Notes under the pieces: generated by a model
What the model was told of the DNA's origin: nothing
The model's database searches: none
Seen by the model: only the letters and a program-made list of their open reading frames with translations
Position numbers and translations under genes: made by a program
From: Treponema sp.
GTDB taxonomy: Bacteria; Spirochaetota; Spirochaetia; Treponematales; Treponemataceae
NCBI GenBank assembly: GCA_016293005.1
Contig: JAEDFA010000047.1
Location: forward strand, 1-14,597
Length of the DNA: 14,597 nucleotides
Direction of reading: 5' to 3'
Shown: positions 1-6,891 of the stretch, in pieces
How the letters are laid out: every line of letters starts with the position of its first letter
Position numbering within the stretch: position 1 is the first letter of the stretch

Positions 1-2
1 AA

Positions 3-134
3 GCAGAAAAATTCCGCACTACTACTCCAATGTATCCTGCTGAAATAATGGATAAATGCGAACTTAAAAATGATTTAGGCGATTATTTGGAAACTTATTA
101 CAATTATTGGGAAAAAATCCGCATTTCTAACTAA
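3..134 (+). CDS. 3' end of an unidentified protein (partial)
   Basis: One reading frame is open from the window edge to a TAA at 132-134, giving 43 C-terminal residues. The segment is acidic and aromatic-rich, with a Tyr/Trp cluster (YLETYYNYWEKIRISN) at the very end. The other two + frames close within the first 50 bases. I do not recognise a family from this fragment, so no function is proposed. Support for it being a real gene is the continuous frame and the terminator hairpin that starts about 68 bases after the stop. It converges with the nuclease gene on the opposite strand. Confidence 0.55.
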   Translation, partial: AEKFRTTTPMYPAEIMDKCELKNDLGDYLETYYNYWEKIRISN

Positions 135-201
135 AGAAACTCTAAAAACTTCAGTTCTTAGATGTAACTTTGAAACAATTTTAATCATATAAAATGCAAA
201 G

Positions 202-255
202 AAAAAGGCTGGAAAAAATCAAAACTTTCTTTTAATTTTTACACCAGCCTTTTTT
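202..255. terminator. Bidirectional intrinsic terminator between convergent genes
   Basis: A perfect 11-bp inverted repeat pairs AAAAAGGCTGG (202-212) with CCAGCCTTTTT (244-254) around a 31-nt A/T-rich loop. The + strand ends in a T run and the - strand also ends in a T run, so it can serve both the gene ending at 134 and the nuclease gene, whose TAA (254-256) lies in the stem. The loop is longer than in most intrinsic terminators. Confidence 0.7.
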
Positions 256-682
256 AAATTCTATATTCCACATACCTAACTTTTTTTTCTTCAACCGCTT
301 TTTTCACCTGTTTTTCTCTCTCGGAAAGTTTACTTCCACCAGTTTTTACTTCTATAAAAAGAATTTCCTCAATTTGTTCATTTTCATTTGCACAAAAACC
401 AATAAAATCTACAGGCTTTCCAATAAAGCGTACATCTTCTGCACTACACGGAAAATCAGGAAGAAAAGGTGAAATCTGTTCTTTTATTTGACCAGACAAA
501 ACTGCCTTAGACCTTTTTACAGCATCTTCCCGGTTATTCTTGATTTTTTCATTAAAAAGAAGTTCTGATTTTAATTTTCCGATAAATTTTCCAAGAAAAA
601 AAGAAAGTAAAAGAAGAACAAAAAAAATTGCAAAAAAAAGAAAATCTTTCCATTCCGGGAAAACCAAAACAAAATCTTTCAT
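254..682 (-). CDS. Membrane-anchored Holliday-junction-resolvase-related nuclease (Endonuc_Holl family)
   Basis: Predicted 142-residue protein. Residues about 13-35 form one strongly hydrophobic membrane segment, followed by a basic linker. The C-terminal 85 residues resemble the 'endonuclease related to archaeal Holliday junction resolvase' family (PF10107, as I recall it): GQIKEQISPFLPDFP, then DVRFIGKPVDFIGF, then LFIEVKTG and a KLSEREKQV helix. Candidate PD-(D/E)XK catalytic residues are Asp92, Glu111 and Lys113. The family is thought to cleave or bind branched DNA, but its cellular role is not established. I start it at ATG 680-682: a TTG at 689-691 would add three residues, but it lies in the proposed -10 box. 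There is no clear Shine-Dalgarno before either start. It is divergent from the OmpA-domain gene and convergent with the gene at the left edge. Confidence 0.8.
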   Translation of the reverse strand: MKDFVLVFPEWKDFLFFAIFFVLLLLSFFLGKFIGKLKSELLFNEKIKNNREDAVKRSKAVLSGQIKEQISPFLPDFPCSAEDVRFIGKPVDFIGFCANENEQIEEILFIEVKTGGSKLSEREKQVKKAVEEKKVRYVEYRI

Positions 683-684
683 AC

Positions 685-713
685 TAGACAAAATACCATT
701 CTTTTCCGATAAT
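685..713 (+). promoter_or_regulatory. Putative promoter of the OmpA-domain gene
   Basis: TAGACA (685-690) and GATAAT (708-713) each match 5 of 6 sigma70 consensus positions and are separated by 17 bp. The predicted start near 720 gives a leader of about 29 nt that carries the AGAAGG ribosome-binding site before ATG 749. This promoter lies almost exactly on top of the opposite-strand promoter at 690-718. Confidence 0.5.
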
Positions 714-718
714 TACAA
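690..718 (-). promoter_or_regulatory. Putative promoter of the resolvase-related gene
   Basis: On the - strand, TTGTAA (713-718) and TATTTT (690-695) are separated by 17 bp. The -10 ends 7 nt before the ATG at 682, so transcription would start at or next to the start codon. That fits the lack of a Shine-Dalgarno. Each hexamer matches 4 of 6 consensus positions, so this is moderate support only. Confidence 0.4.
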
Positions 719-748
719 TGATTAAAAAAGAAACAAAAGAAGGCAACT

Positions 749-1978
749 ATGAAAAAAATTATCATTTCAATTTTGACCGCCATTTTTTTTAATAATTTGA
801 TTTTTTCACAGGAGGACGGAGTTCTTTTCAGATTTAAACACAAACTAAACGATTCAACAAAAATTTTAAGCTGCGTAGACGAAAAAGTTTACTTAAACAA
901 CAGATTTGTTAACCACGCAAAAATCATAAACAGAATTACATCTACTGTCACAGAAGAAAGCGAAGACGGAAGCGGAACTATTGAAGCAAATTTCATGACG
1001 ACAGAAACAAATTCTTCAGTTTACAATCAAACAAACACATGGGGCGAAGAATTTTTCAGCAAATTCAAAAGAAATCCGCAAGGCATTTACACAATTTCCG
1101 ATGAATATTTTATGCCGACAGTCAGAGATGTTCCTGTTTTTCCTGAAAAAAAACTAAAACCTGGCGACAGATGGACAAGCGAAGGAACCGAAGCGCACGA
1201 TTTACGAAGATCTTTCAACATTTTAAAACCGTACAAAGTTCCTTTCACAGCACGATACGAATATTTGCACGATGAACTTTCACCAGAAGGAAAAAATCTT
1301 TCAGTAATCAAATGCACTTACAGCATGTATTTTAAAAATCCATACAAACCGCAAGAAATAAACAGCGAAACCTTTAATCTTCCTGAAATCACTATGGGTT
1401 ATTCAAATCAAAAAATTTGGTGGGATAACGAAAAAGGAATGATTGACCATTACACTGAAGAATTTGAAATCACGATTATGACTTTTTCCAAAGACAACAT
1501 CAAATTTTCAGGAAAGGCAGATGCAAAAGTAACGAGTTTCCAAAGAGAAGGAACAAACGAAAATCTCGAAAAATTAAATTCTGCAATCGAAAACCTCGGA
1601 TTACACGACATAGATGTAAAGCAAAATGAAAAAGGACTTACAATCAGCCTTGAAAACATACAATTCGAAGCAGATTCCGCGATTCTTTTAAAAACCGAAA
1701 AAGAAAAAATTTTTAAAATCGCAGAATTATTAAAATCTTTCTCAAACGACCTTTTAATTACAGGTCATACGGCAGAACGGGGAACTGAAAAATCGCGCCA
1801 GGAACTTTCTGAACAAAGGGCATCAACTGTTGCAGAATTTTTAATAAATCTTGGCGTCCGAAAAAAAGAAAATATTTTCACTCAAGGGAAAGGCTCATCT
1901 GAACCAGTTGCTTCAAATTTGACGGAAGATGGAAGAAAAAAGAACAGGCGCGTAGAAATTACAATTATGGACAAATAA
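749..1978 (+). CDS. Secreted OmpA-domain (OmpA/Pal-like) envelope protein
   Basis: A 409-residue protein with a signal peptide (about residues 1-20: Lys-Lys, hydrophobic core, cleavage near FS/QE). It has an unrecognised 270-residue N-terminal region and a C-terminal OmpA domain (about 297-407). The domain shows IQFEADSAIL, ITGHTAERG (337-345), LSEQRA (353-358) and NRRVEI (399-404). The fold binds peptidoglycan, so the protein probably tethers envelope layers in the periplasm. The Asp that usually follows GHT and contacts diaminopimelate is Ala342 here, while the partner Arg357 is kept. No lipobox Cys is present, so it is not an obvious lipoprotein. The start is supported by AGAAGG five bases before ATG. 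It is convergent with tpiA. The N-terminal region could be a beta-rich domain, but I cannot name it. Confidence 0.85.
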   Translation: MKKIIISILTAIFFNNLIFSQEDGVLFRFKHKLNDSTKILSCVDEKVYLNNRFVNHAKIINRITSTVTEESEDGSGTIEANFMTTETNSSVYNQTNTWGEEFFSKFKRNPQGIYTISDEYFMPTVRDVPVFPEKKLKPGDRWTSEGTEAHDLRRSFNILKPYKVPFTARYEYLHDELSPEGKNLSVIKCTYSMYFKNPYKPQEINSETFNLPEITMGYSNQKIWWDNEKGMIDHYTEEFEITIMTFSKDNIKFSGKADAKVTSFQREGTNENLEKLNSAIENLGLHDIDVKQNEKGLTISLENIQFEADSAILLKTEKEKIFKIAELLKSFSNDLLITGHTAERGTEKSRQELSEQRASTVAEFLINLGVRKKENIFTQGKGSSEPVASNLTEDGRKKNRRVEITIMDK

Positions 1979-1980
1979 AA

Positions 1981-2011
1981 AGCCTTCAAAAAATAAAAGT
2001 TTCTTGAAGGC
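1981..2011 (-). terminator. Intrinsic terminator of tpiA, also at the end of the OmpA-domain gene
   Basis: GCCTTCAA (1982-1989) pairs perfectly with TTGAAGGC (2004-2011) around a 14-nt loop. Read on the - strand the hairpin is followed by TTTTTATTTG, a proper U-tract for tpiA. On the + strand there is no T run straight after it, so it should work less well for the OmpA-domain gene, whose stop codon ends at 1978. Confidence 0.7.
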
Positions 2012-2040
2012 CTGAAATGCAAAAATTTTCTTAAAAAAAA

Positions 2041-2790
2041 TTAAAGTTCACAAATTGGAACAAAAGTTTCTGCTTTAAGGGATGCACCGCCGATTAAACC
2101 ACCATCGATATCTGGCTGCGATAAAAGTTCTTTTGCATTTGACGCTTTCATTGAACCGCCGTACTGAATGATTACTTCATCAGCAACTTTCTGATTGTAT
2201 AATTTTGCAATGTAGCTGCGAATAAATTTGTGAATAGCCTGAGCATCTTCTGGAGTAGCTGTTTTTCCTGTTCCGATAGCCCAAACTGGTTCGTAAGCGA
2301 TTGTAACATTTTTCATTTGTTCTTCCGTAACGCCTGCAAGACCTGCAGAAAGCTGGAAAGCGCAAACCTGTTCTGCCTCTCCGGCTTCGCGTTCAGAAAG
2401 AAGTTCACCAATACACAAATCAACTTCAAGGCCACTTGAAAGCGCTTTTCTTACCTTTTTGTTAATTAATTCATCAGATTCACCGATTTCGTGGCGGCGT
2501 TCAGAGTGACCTAAAATTACACACTGACAACCGATATCTTTAAGCATCTGGCAAGAAACTTCGCCTGTATGAGCGCCGTTATCTGTTGCAGCACAATCCT
2601 GAGCAGCAAGAATTATGTTAGAACCTTTTACAACCTGAGAAACTGCGTCAAGATAAACAAAAGGAACTCCAATCATAAATTTATTAGTTTTTCCTTTAAG
2701 CTGAGAAACTAAATCTTTTGCAAGGCTGACTGCTTCTTCCTTATTTGTATTCATTTTCCAGTTTCCAGCGATATAATGTGTTCGTGCCAT
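2041..2790 (-). CDS. tpiA: Triosephosphate isomerase
   Basis: A 249-residue cytosolic TIM-barrel enzyme that interconverts dihydroxyacetone phosphate and glyceraldehyde 3-phosphate in glycolysis. All hallmarks are present: Asn10 and Lys12 in AGNWKMN, catalytic His95 in GHSERR (94-99), Cys126 in LCIGE, catalytic Glu167 in YEPVWAIGTG, the mobile loop 6 (AIGTGKTAT), YGGSMKASN (210-218) and the phosphate-binding GLIGGAS (231-237). Length matches the family (about 250). The start is set by TAGAGG eight bases before ATG. It has its own promoter at 2854-2882 and terminator at 1981-2011, and so appears monocistronic, although the EIIC/EAL gene lies upstream on the same strand with no strong terminator between. 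Confidence 0.97.
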   Translation of the reverse strand: MARTHYIAGNWKMNTNKEEAVSLAKDLVSQLKGKTNKFMIGVPFVYLDAVSQVVKGSNIILAAQDCAATDNGAHTGEVSCQMLKDIGCQCVILGHSERRHEIGESDELINKKVRKALSSGLEVDLCIGELLSEREAGEAEQVCAFQLSAGLAGVTEEQMKNVTIAYEPVWAIGTGKTATPEDAQAIHKFIRSYIAKLYNQKVADEVIIQYGGSMKASNAKELLSQPDIDGGLIGGASLKAETFVPICEL

Positions 2791-2853
2791 TTATAAACCT
2801 CTAAAAATTTATTTAAACGAATTAAAAGAAAACTCTTAAAATTCATTTTTTAC

Positions 2854-2882
2854 ATTTTATTACAAATCAGTAAGTCTTTCAA
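2854..2882 (-). promoter_or_regulatory. Putative tpiA promoter
   Basis: On the - strand TTGAAA (2877-2882), a 17-bp spacer and TAAAAT (2854-2859) form a good sigma70-like promoter. The start near 2847 would give a leader of about 57 nt ending in the TAGAGG ribosome-binding site. Confidence 0.6.
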
Positions 2883-2924
2883 GCAAACATTTTTGAAATC
2901 AAAAGAGCCATAAAATATTTTTCT

Positions 2925-5009
2925 CTAAGAATTATTTTCGATTATATAAGAAATAAAATTTTCAAGAGGAATTGGTTTTGAGTAAAGATAACCTTGATAA
3001 TTATTGCAGCCAAGAGAATGAAGAACTTCAACCTGCTCTTTTGATTCTACAAATTCCGCAATAACTTTTATACCCATTCTGTTTCCCAATTCTATAACCG
3101 AATTTACGATATTCTGTGTAGCTTTGCTTTTTACGATATCTTTTACAAGAGAACCATCTAATTTTACAACCCCAAAATATCCCGACTGAAGATAAAGTAA
3201 TGAAGTGTGCCCCATTCCAAAATCGTCTATTAACAGCGTATGCCCTTTTTCTTTTAATCTGTTCAATGTTGCAACAGAAACATCAGTTTTAGAAATCACA
3301 TCCTGTTCTGTAATCTCAATCCATAAACGCTCTTCAGGAATAGAATATTTTTTTACTTTTTCTTCAATAAAAGATTCTATATCCCAACACAAAGATTTTC
3401 CAGTTATATTAAACGAAATTTTAAAATCTCCCTTGTATTCTCTTGCTGTGTCACGACAGGCTTTAGTAACAAAATCAATTATTTTTGCTTCAAGTTCAGG
3501 TAAAATTCCGCCTTCTTTCGCAAGATAAATTATAAGCGGCGGATAAATATTTCCGTAAAAACTGTGATTCCATCTTAATAACGCTTCAGCACCGATACAT
3601 TTTCCTTCATAAGAAATCTGTGGCTGGTAAAGCATATAAAGTTCATTATTTTTTATAGCGTTCTTTAAATCTTCAAACAAAAGACGCGCCATAATCCCGT
3701 AATTGTCAGTACGAGTCAAAAACTGTGGAGATTCATTATCAAGTTCATTCTGCTTTAGAATTTCAATAAGATTATTTAATCGCGTATGGGAATGTTCATC
3801 CTGAACTTTTTTATTAATTTTAATGAACGGAAAATAAATCAGCATTCCGATAAAAATCAAAAAAATCTGAAGCAAGACAGCTTTTAGAGAACCAGTGCCA
3901 AGATAGCCATTAAAAAAAATCGGAGTTGACCACGGAACTGCTGCAATAAAATGCGGAACAATATTCAATGCCGTAGAAATATATGCGATTACATAAAGTG
4001 CAACCGGCGTTAAAATAAACGGAATTACAAGAATCGGATTTAAAATTATAGGAATTCCGAAAGTCAAAACTTCATTTATGTTAAAAATAACCGGAATAAA
4101 TGCAATTTTTGAAATATTTGCAAAACGCGTTTTTCTGTAAAAAATAAGATAAATCAAAAAAACACAAATTGTAGTTCCACAGCCGCCCATAACGATATAT
4201 GTGTCAAAAAAACTTTTACTAAAAATTAAATCAGATGAAATGTTAGTAAAAACAGAATCCACAACAGGCTCAAGAAGATGGCTTCCATGAAAACCTAGCG
4301 CCCAGAAAAAATGCAAAAGAAAAGTATACAAAAACCCTTTAAGAAAATCATTCTGAATATTTTTAAAAATATAACATAGAAATTTTGAAAAAAGGGCGTG
4401 AACACTTGAAACTTTAAATAGAAAATAAAGGATAAGATTAATCATCACGGAAAACAAAACTACAAAAACCATCGGAAAAATAGAAGAAAGCGCGTTTGCA
4501 CAAATACTATCCATTCCCATTACATTCTTTTTGAAAGTAAGAATTTCGATTTCCCTGAATTTTTCATAAAGATAACAAGAAATAAACGCCGTAAAAAGCG
4601 CAGAAAAACATCCCTGCACGCCGAACTGAGAAAAAGAAAATTCTGGAGTTCCGATGTTAAGCTGAGTACCAAAAGCAGCAAGAACGACGATTATATAAAT
4701 TGCAGTTTTATCGATAGTTTTATTTTTTTCAATACAGTAACTTAAAGTAACGCAGATTAGAAGAACAAGAGAAAAAAGACCAAAAGTTCCATTATAAATG
4801 GATTTTAAAACTGAACACAAAATTCCAAGAAAACCATTAAAAACTTCTGTTTTATAATCGATAAAAGGAAGATTTGTCAATGCACAGGAAACTCCGCCAA
4901 CTATAAGCAAAGGAATCATCATTGTTAATGAACGGCGAATAACGGTAAGACAAAAATTACTGTCTATTTTATAAATTAAATCGTACAGTTTTTGATTTTT
5001 TGTATTCAA
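2925..5009 (-). CDS. PTS EIIC-like membrane sensor fused to an EAL c-di-GMP phosphodiesterase
   Basis: A fusion of about 694 residues (TTG start, set by GGAGG six bases upstream; a GTG at 5024 would add five residues and has no Shine-Dalgarno). Numbering below is from that GTG. Residues about 20-400 are polytopic and look like the EIIC of the cellobiose/lactobionate PTS class: LGFHGSH (243-249), FNINEVLTFGIPIILNP (314-330) and VPWSTP (363-368). His246 and Glu318 match positions that contact sugar in that class. Residues about 440-695 are an EAL domain with the catalytic set intact: EALLRW (Glu480), Asn539, EITE (570-573), DDFGMG (Asp600, Asp601), Lys621, Glu657 and QGYL (Gln677). No GGDEF, EIIA or EIIB is present. 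Known EAL chemistry is c-di-GMP to pGpG. I infer sugar sensing rather than transport. It diverges from pflA. Confidence 0.9.
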   Translation of the reverse strand: MNTKNQKLYDLIYKIDSNFCLTVIRRSLTMMIPLLIVGGVSCALTNLPFIDYKTEVFNGFLGILCSVLKSIYNGTFGLFSLVLLICVTLSYCIEKNKTIDKTAIYIIVVLAAFGTQLNIGTPEFSFSQFGVQGCFSALFTAFISCYLYEKFREIEILTFKKNVMGMDSICANALSSIFPMVFVVLFSVMINLILYFLFKVSSVHALFSKFLCYIFKNIQNDFLKGFLYTFLLHFFWALGFHGSHLLEPVVDSVFTNISSDLIFSKSFFDTYIVMGGCGTTICVFLIYLIFYRKTRFANISKIAFIPVIFNINEVLTFGIPIILNPILVIPFILTPVALYVIAYISTALNIVPHFIAAVPWSTPIFFNGYLGTGSLKAVLLQIFLIFIGMLIYFPFIKINKKVQDEHSHTRLNNLIEILKQNELDNESPQFLTRTDNYGIMARLLFEDLKNAIKNNELYMLYQPQISYEGKCIGAEALLRWNHSFYGNIYPPLIIYLAKEGGILPELEAKIIDFVTKACRDTAREYKGDFKISFNITGKSLCWDIESFIEEKVKKYSIPEERLWIEITEQDVISKTDVSVATLNRLKEKGHTLLIDDFGMGHTSLLYLQSGYFGVVKLDGSLVKDIVKSKATQNIVNSVIELGNRMGIKVIAEFVESKEQVEVLHSLGCNNYQGYLYSKPIPLENFISYIIENNS

Positions 5010-5015
5010 AATAAG

Positions 5016-5020
5016 CCTCC
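5016..5020 (-). promoter_or_regulatory. Ribosome-binding site that decides the EIIC/EAL start
   Basis: GGAGG on the - strand lies six bases before TTG 5007-5009 and inside the first codons that would follow a GTG start at 5022-5024. A perfect Shine-Dalgarno inside a coding start is unlikely, so translation most likely begins at TTG 5009. Confidence 0.6.
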
Positions 5021-5074
5021 GCACAAAATCAAGCAGGACCTCAAAAATTGTATTAAGAATCTTTCTAAAGTAAA

Positions 5075-5102
5075 ATTATAACACTTTTATATCAGAATAC
5101 AA
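5075..5102 (-). promoter_or_regulatory. Putative promoter of the EIIC/EAL gene
   Basis: On the - strand a perfect TATAAT (5075-5080) lies 16 bp after TTGTAT (5097-5102). The -35 is weak (TTG only). The start near 5068 gives a leader of about 58 nt that carries the GGAGG. Confidence 0.5.
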
Positions 5103-5140
5103 GTGCAAAATTTTAAGGATTCCACATTATAAATATTCCC

Positions 5141-5177
5141 TTGAAAAATTCCTCTCAGTCGTGAAAGCATTTTTCAA
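5141..5177. repeat. Inverted repeat just upstream of the pflA promoter
   Basis: TTGAAAAAT (5141-5149) and ATTTTTCAA (5169-5177) are perfect 9-bp inverted repeats separated by 19 bp. The right arm ends 4 bp before the proposed pflA -35. It could be an operator, or chance in AT-rich DNA. Confidence 0.35.
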
Positions 5178-5181
5178 AGTA

Positions 5182-5210
5182 ATGACAATCTCTTCATAAA
5201 ATGATAAAAT
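5182..5210 (+). promoter_or_regulatory. Putative pflA promoter
   Basis: ATGACA (5182-5187) and TAAAAT (5205-5210) each match 5 of 6 consensus positions with a 17-bp spacer. The start near 5217 would lie downstream of an in-frame ATG at 5201. This supports the shorter pflA start at 5279 and a leader of about 62 nt. Confidence 0.55.
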
Positions 5211-5278
5211 TACTCAAAATCATCTCTAAAAATAAATTTTTTAGAAGCAATCACAAATTAAACAGAATTTGGAGAAAT

Positions 5279-6025
5279 ATGAAAGGCTATATTCATCAAT
5301 TAGAATCATTTGGCTGTGCTGACGGACCTGGTTCACGCTTCATCATTTTTTTCAGCGGCTGCCAGATGCGCTGTTTATTCTGCCACAACCCGGACACATG
5401 GAATATGCAGAAAGGAACTTTATACACGGCAGAAGAACTTCTTAATCAGGCTGAAAGCTGCAAAGAATACTGGGGCAAGAAAGGCGGAATTACTGTAAGC
5501 GGTGGAGAACCACTTTTGCAAATCGATTTTCTTCTCGAACTCTTCACAAAAGCAAAAGAACGAAACATCAACACATGTATCGATACAGCAGGCGGTCCTT
5601 TTACAAAAGAAGGAAAATGGTTTGAAACTTTTCAAAAACTCATGCAGGTAACCGACATTCTTTTAATGGATATAAAGCACATAAACGAGGACGAACACAA
5701 AAAACTCACTGGTCAAAGCGGAAAAAACATAATAGAAATGTTCCATTATCTTGACCAGATAAATAAACCAATTTGGATTCGCCATGTTCTTACCCCCAAA
5801 ATCACAGATAACGACGAATTTCTTACTCAGACAAGAGATTTTATAAGAACACTTCACAATGTAAAACGCGTCGAAATTCTTCCATATCACGGACTTGGCG
5901 CAATCAAATATAAAGATTTAAATATTCCATATCCGCTTGAAAAAACTGAAAGTCCGACTCAAGAACGAGTTCTAAATGCAAGAAAAATTTTAGAGTGCGA
6001 TAAATACACTGCATGGAAAGAATAA
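5279..6025 (+). CDS. pflA: Pyruvate formate-lyase activating enzyme (radical SAM)
   Basis: A 248-residue cytosolic radical-SAM enzyme that uses S-adenosylmethionine and a [4Fe-4S] cluster to install the glycyl radical on pyruvate formate-lyase. The cluster motif is Cys28-X3-Cys32-X2-Cys35 in GCQMRCLFCHN. Further family marks are FGCADGPGSRF (11-21), the SAM-binding SGGEP (74-78), DTAGG (102-106), MDIKH (130-134) and LPYHGLG (201-207). I start it at ATG 5279 because GGAG lies five bases before it and the length then fits the family (about 246). An in-frame ATG at 5201 adds 26 basic residues, has no Shine-Dalgarno and lies before the predicted transcription start. Its substrate gene pflB lies about 1 kb away on the other strand. 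Confidence 0.93.
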   Translation: MKGYIHQLESFGCADGPGSRFIIFFSGCQMRCLFCHNPDTWNMQKGTLYTAEELLNQAESCKEYWGKKGGITVSGGEPLLQIDFLLELFTKAKERNINTCIDTAGGPFTKEGKWFETFQKLMQVTDILLMDIKHINEDEHKKLTGQSGKNIIEMFHYLDQINKPIWIRHVLTPKITDNDEFLTQTRDFIRTLHNVKRVEILPYHGLGAIKYKDLNIPYPLEKTESPTQERVLNARKILECDKYTAWKE

Positions 6026-6032
6026 AAAAGTC

Positions 6033-6078
6033 AAAAAATCTCTGAAAATTTACGCTCGTAATCTTTCAGAGATTTTTT
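6033..6078. terminator. Bidirectional intrinsic terminator between pflA and the amidohydrolase gene
   Basis: A perfect 15-bp inverted repeat pairs AAAAAATCTCTGAAA (6033-6047) with TTTCAGAGATTTTTT (6064-6078) around a 16-nt loop. A- and T-runs on opposite sides make it work in both directions. The amidohydrolase stop codon (6077-6079) overlaps its edge. Confidence 0.85.
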
Positions 6079-6880
6079 ACAGATTAAAAACCCTTAGAGC
6101 ATTTTTTCCCATAAGGTTTTCATAATCAGAAGAAGATATTTTTTCTGAATTTTTAAAATAATCAAGATAAATCGAAGGTTCTCCTTTTTTATTCTGAGAA
6201 TATGTGTCTTTTCCATCGATAGGATTGTCAGTTCCAAAAAGGATTTTTTCGCTTCCGCATTTTTCAATAAATTTTACAACATTTTTAATCGGAACCCATG
6301 CAGTATCACCAAACAAGTTTTTCTGTTTTGCACAAAGACTGATTGCATGAATATTATCGGTTTCAAGACCTAAATGAGCCATTATAAAATTTATTTCAGG
6401 ATATTTTTTTGCAACTTCATAAACTAAATCACAATTGTCATATCCGCCTGAACCTGTATGCGTAATCACTGGAAGATGGAAATTTTTTGCAACATCAAGA
6501 AAAGCTTGAATTCTGTAATCATTAAAACAAACACTTGAATGATATGGATGAAATTTCAAGGCTTTCACGACATCAAGATTTTCTTCTATCAATTGAACAA
6601 AATCTAAATCGGGCTTTTCTAAAAGAGGCTTACACCACAGCGCTGCAAAAATTTTTCCTTTGTTGTTTCGTGCAAATTCTACAGTTTTTTTCAGGCTTTC
6701 AATCTGCAAAACCTGATTTTCTTCCGGGAGAACTTTACAATAGTGATCGCACTCCGTTGATTGAAGGTTCGAAACAATTGCCTTATCAATAGAATATTTT
6801 TCCATTGATTTTAAGACCATTTCACAGGGCGCATTAAAACCCAAAGCATTACCAAAATGAACATGTGAATCAATAATCAT
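6077..6880 (-). CDS. Amidohydrolase_2-family metal-dependent hydrolase
   Basis: A 267-residue cytosolic TIM-barrel hydrolase of the amidohydrolase 2 type (PF04909). Metal and catalytic residues are in order: His6-X-His8 in IIDSHVHFG, ALKFHPYH (107-114), His141 in PVITHTGSG, His169 in IMAHLG, and Asp218 in FGTDNP. The family contains decarboxylases and hydrolases with varied small substrates, so the substrate cannot be stated. The start is uncertain. ATG 6878-6880 puts the HxH motif at the usual N-terminal place but has no Shine-Dalgarno. A GTG at 6899-6901 adds seven residues, has a weak AGG nine bases upstream, and lies inside the proposed promoter. It sits between pflA and pflB with its own promoter and terminator, so a link to formate metabolism is not shown. 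Confidence 0.85.
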   Translation of the reverse strand: MIIDSHVHFGNALGFNAPCEMVLKSMEKYSIDKAIVSNLQSTECDHYCKVLPEENQVLQIESLKKTVEFARNNKGKIFAALWCKPLLEKPDLDFVQLIEENLDVVKALKFHPYHSSVCFNDYRIQAFLDVAKNFHLPVITHTGSGGYDNCDLVYEVAKKYPEINFIMAHLGLETDNIHAISLCAKQKNLFGDTAWVPIKNVVKFIEKCGSEKILFGTDNPIDGKDTYSQNKKGEPSIYLDYFKNSEKISSSDYENLMGKNALRVFNL

Positions 6881-6891
6881 AATTTTATTAG

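Noticed and set aside
2901..2929. Possible hairpin terminator after the EIIC/EAL gene (AGAG...CTCT on the - strand)
   Set aside because: Only four base pairs and an A/T-rich loop, too weak to call. Read-through towards tpiA remains possible.
2925..5009. Reading the EIIC/EAL protein as an ordinary sugar phosphotransferase transporter
   Set aside because: There is no EIIA or EIIB domain in the protein or beside it, and the whole C-terminal 250 residues form a phosphodiesterase.
5201..5278. 26-residue basic N-terminal extension of PflA
   Set aside because: No Shine-Dalgarno, longer than the family, and upstream of the predicted transcription start. GGAG precedes ATG 5279.
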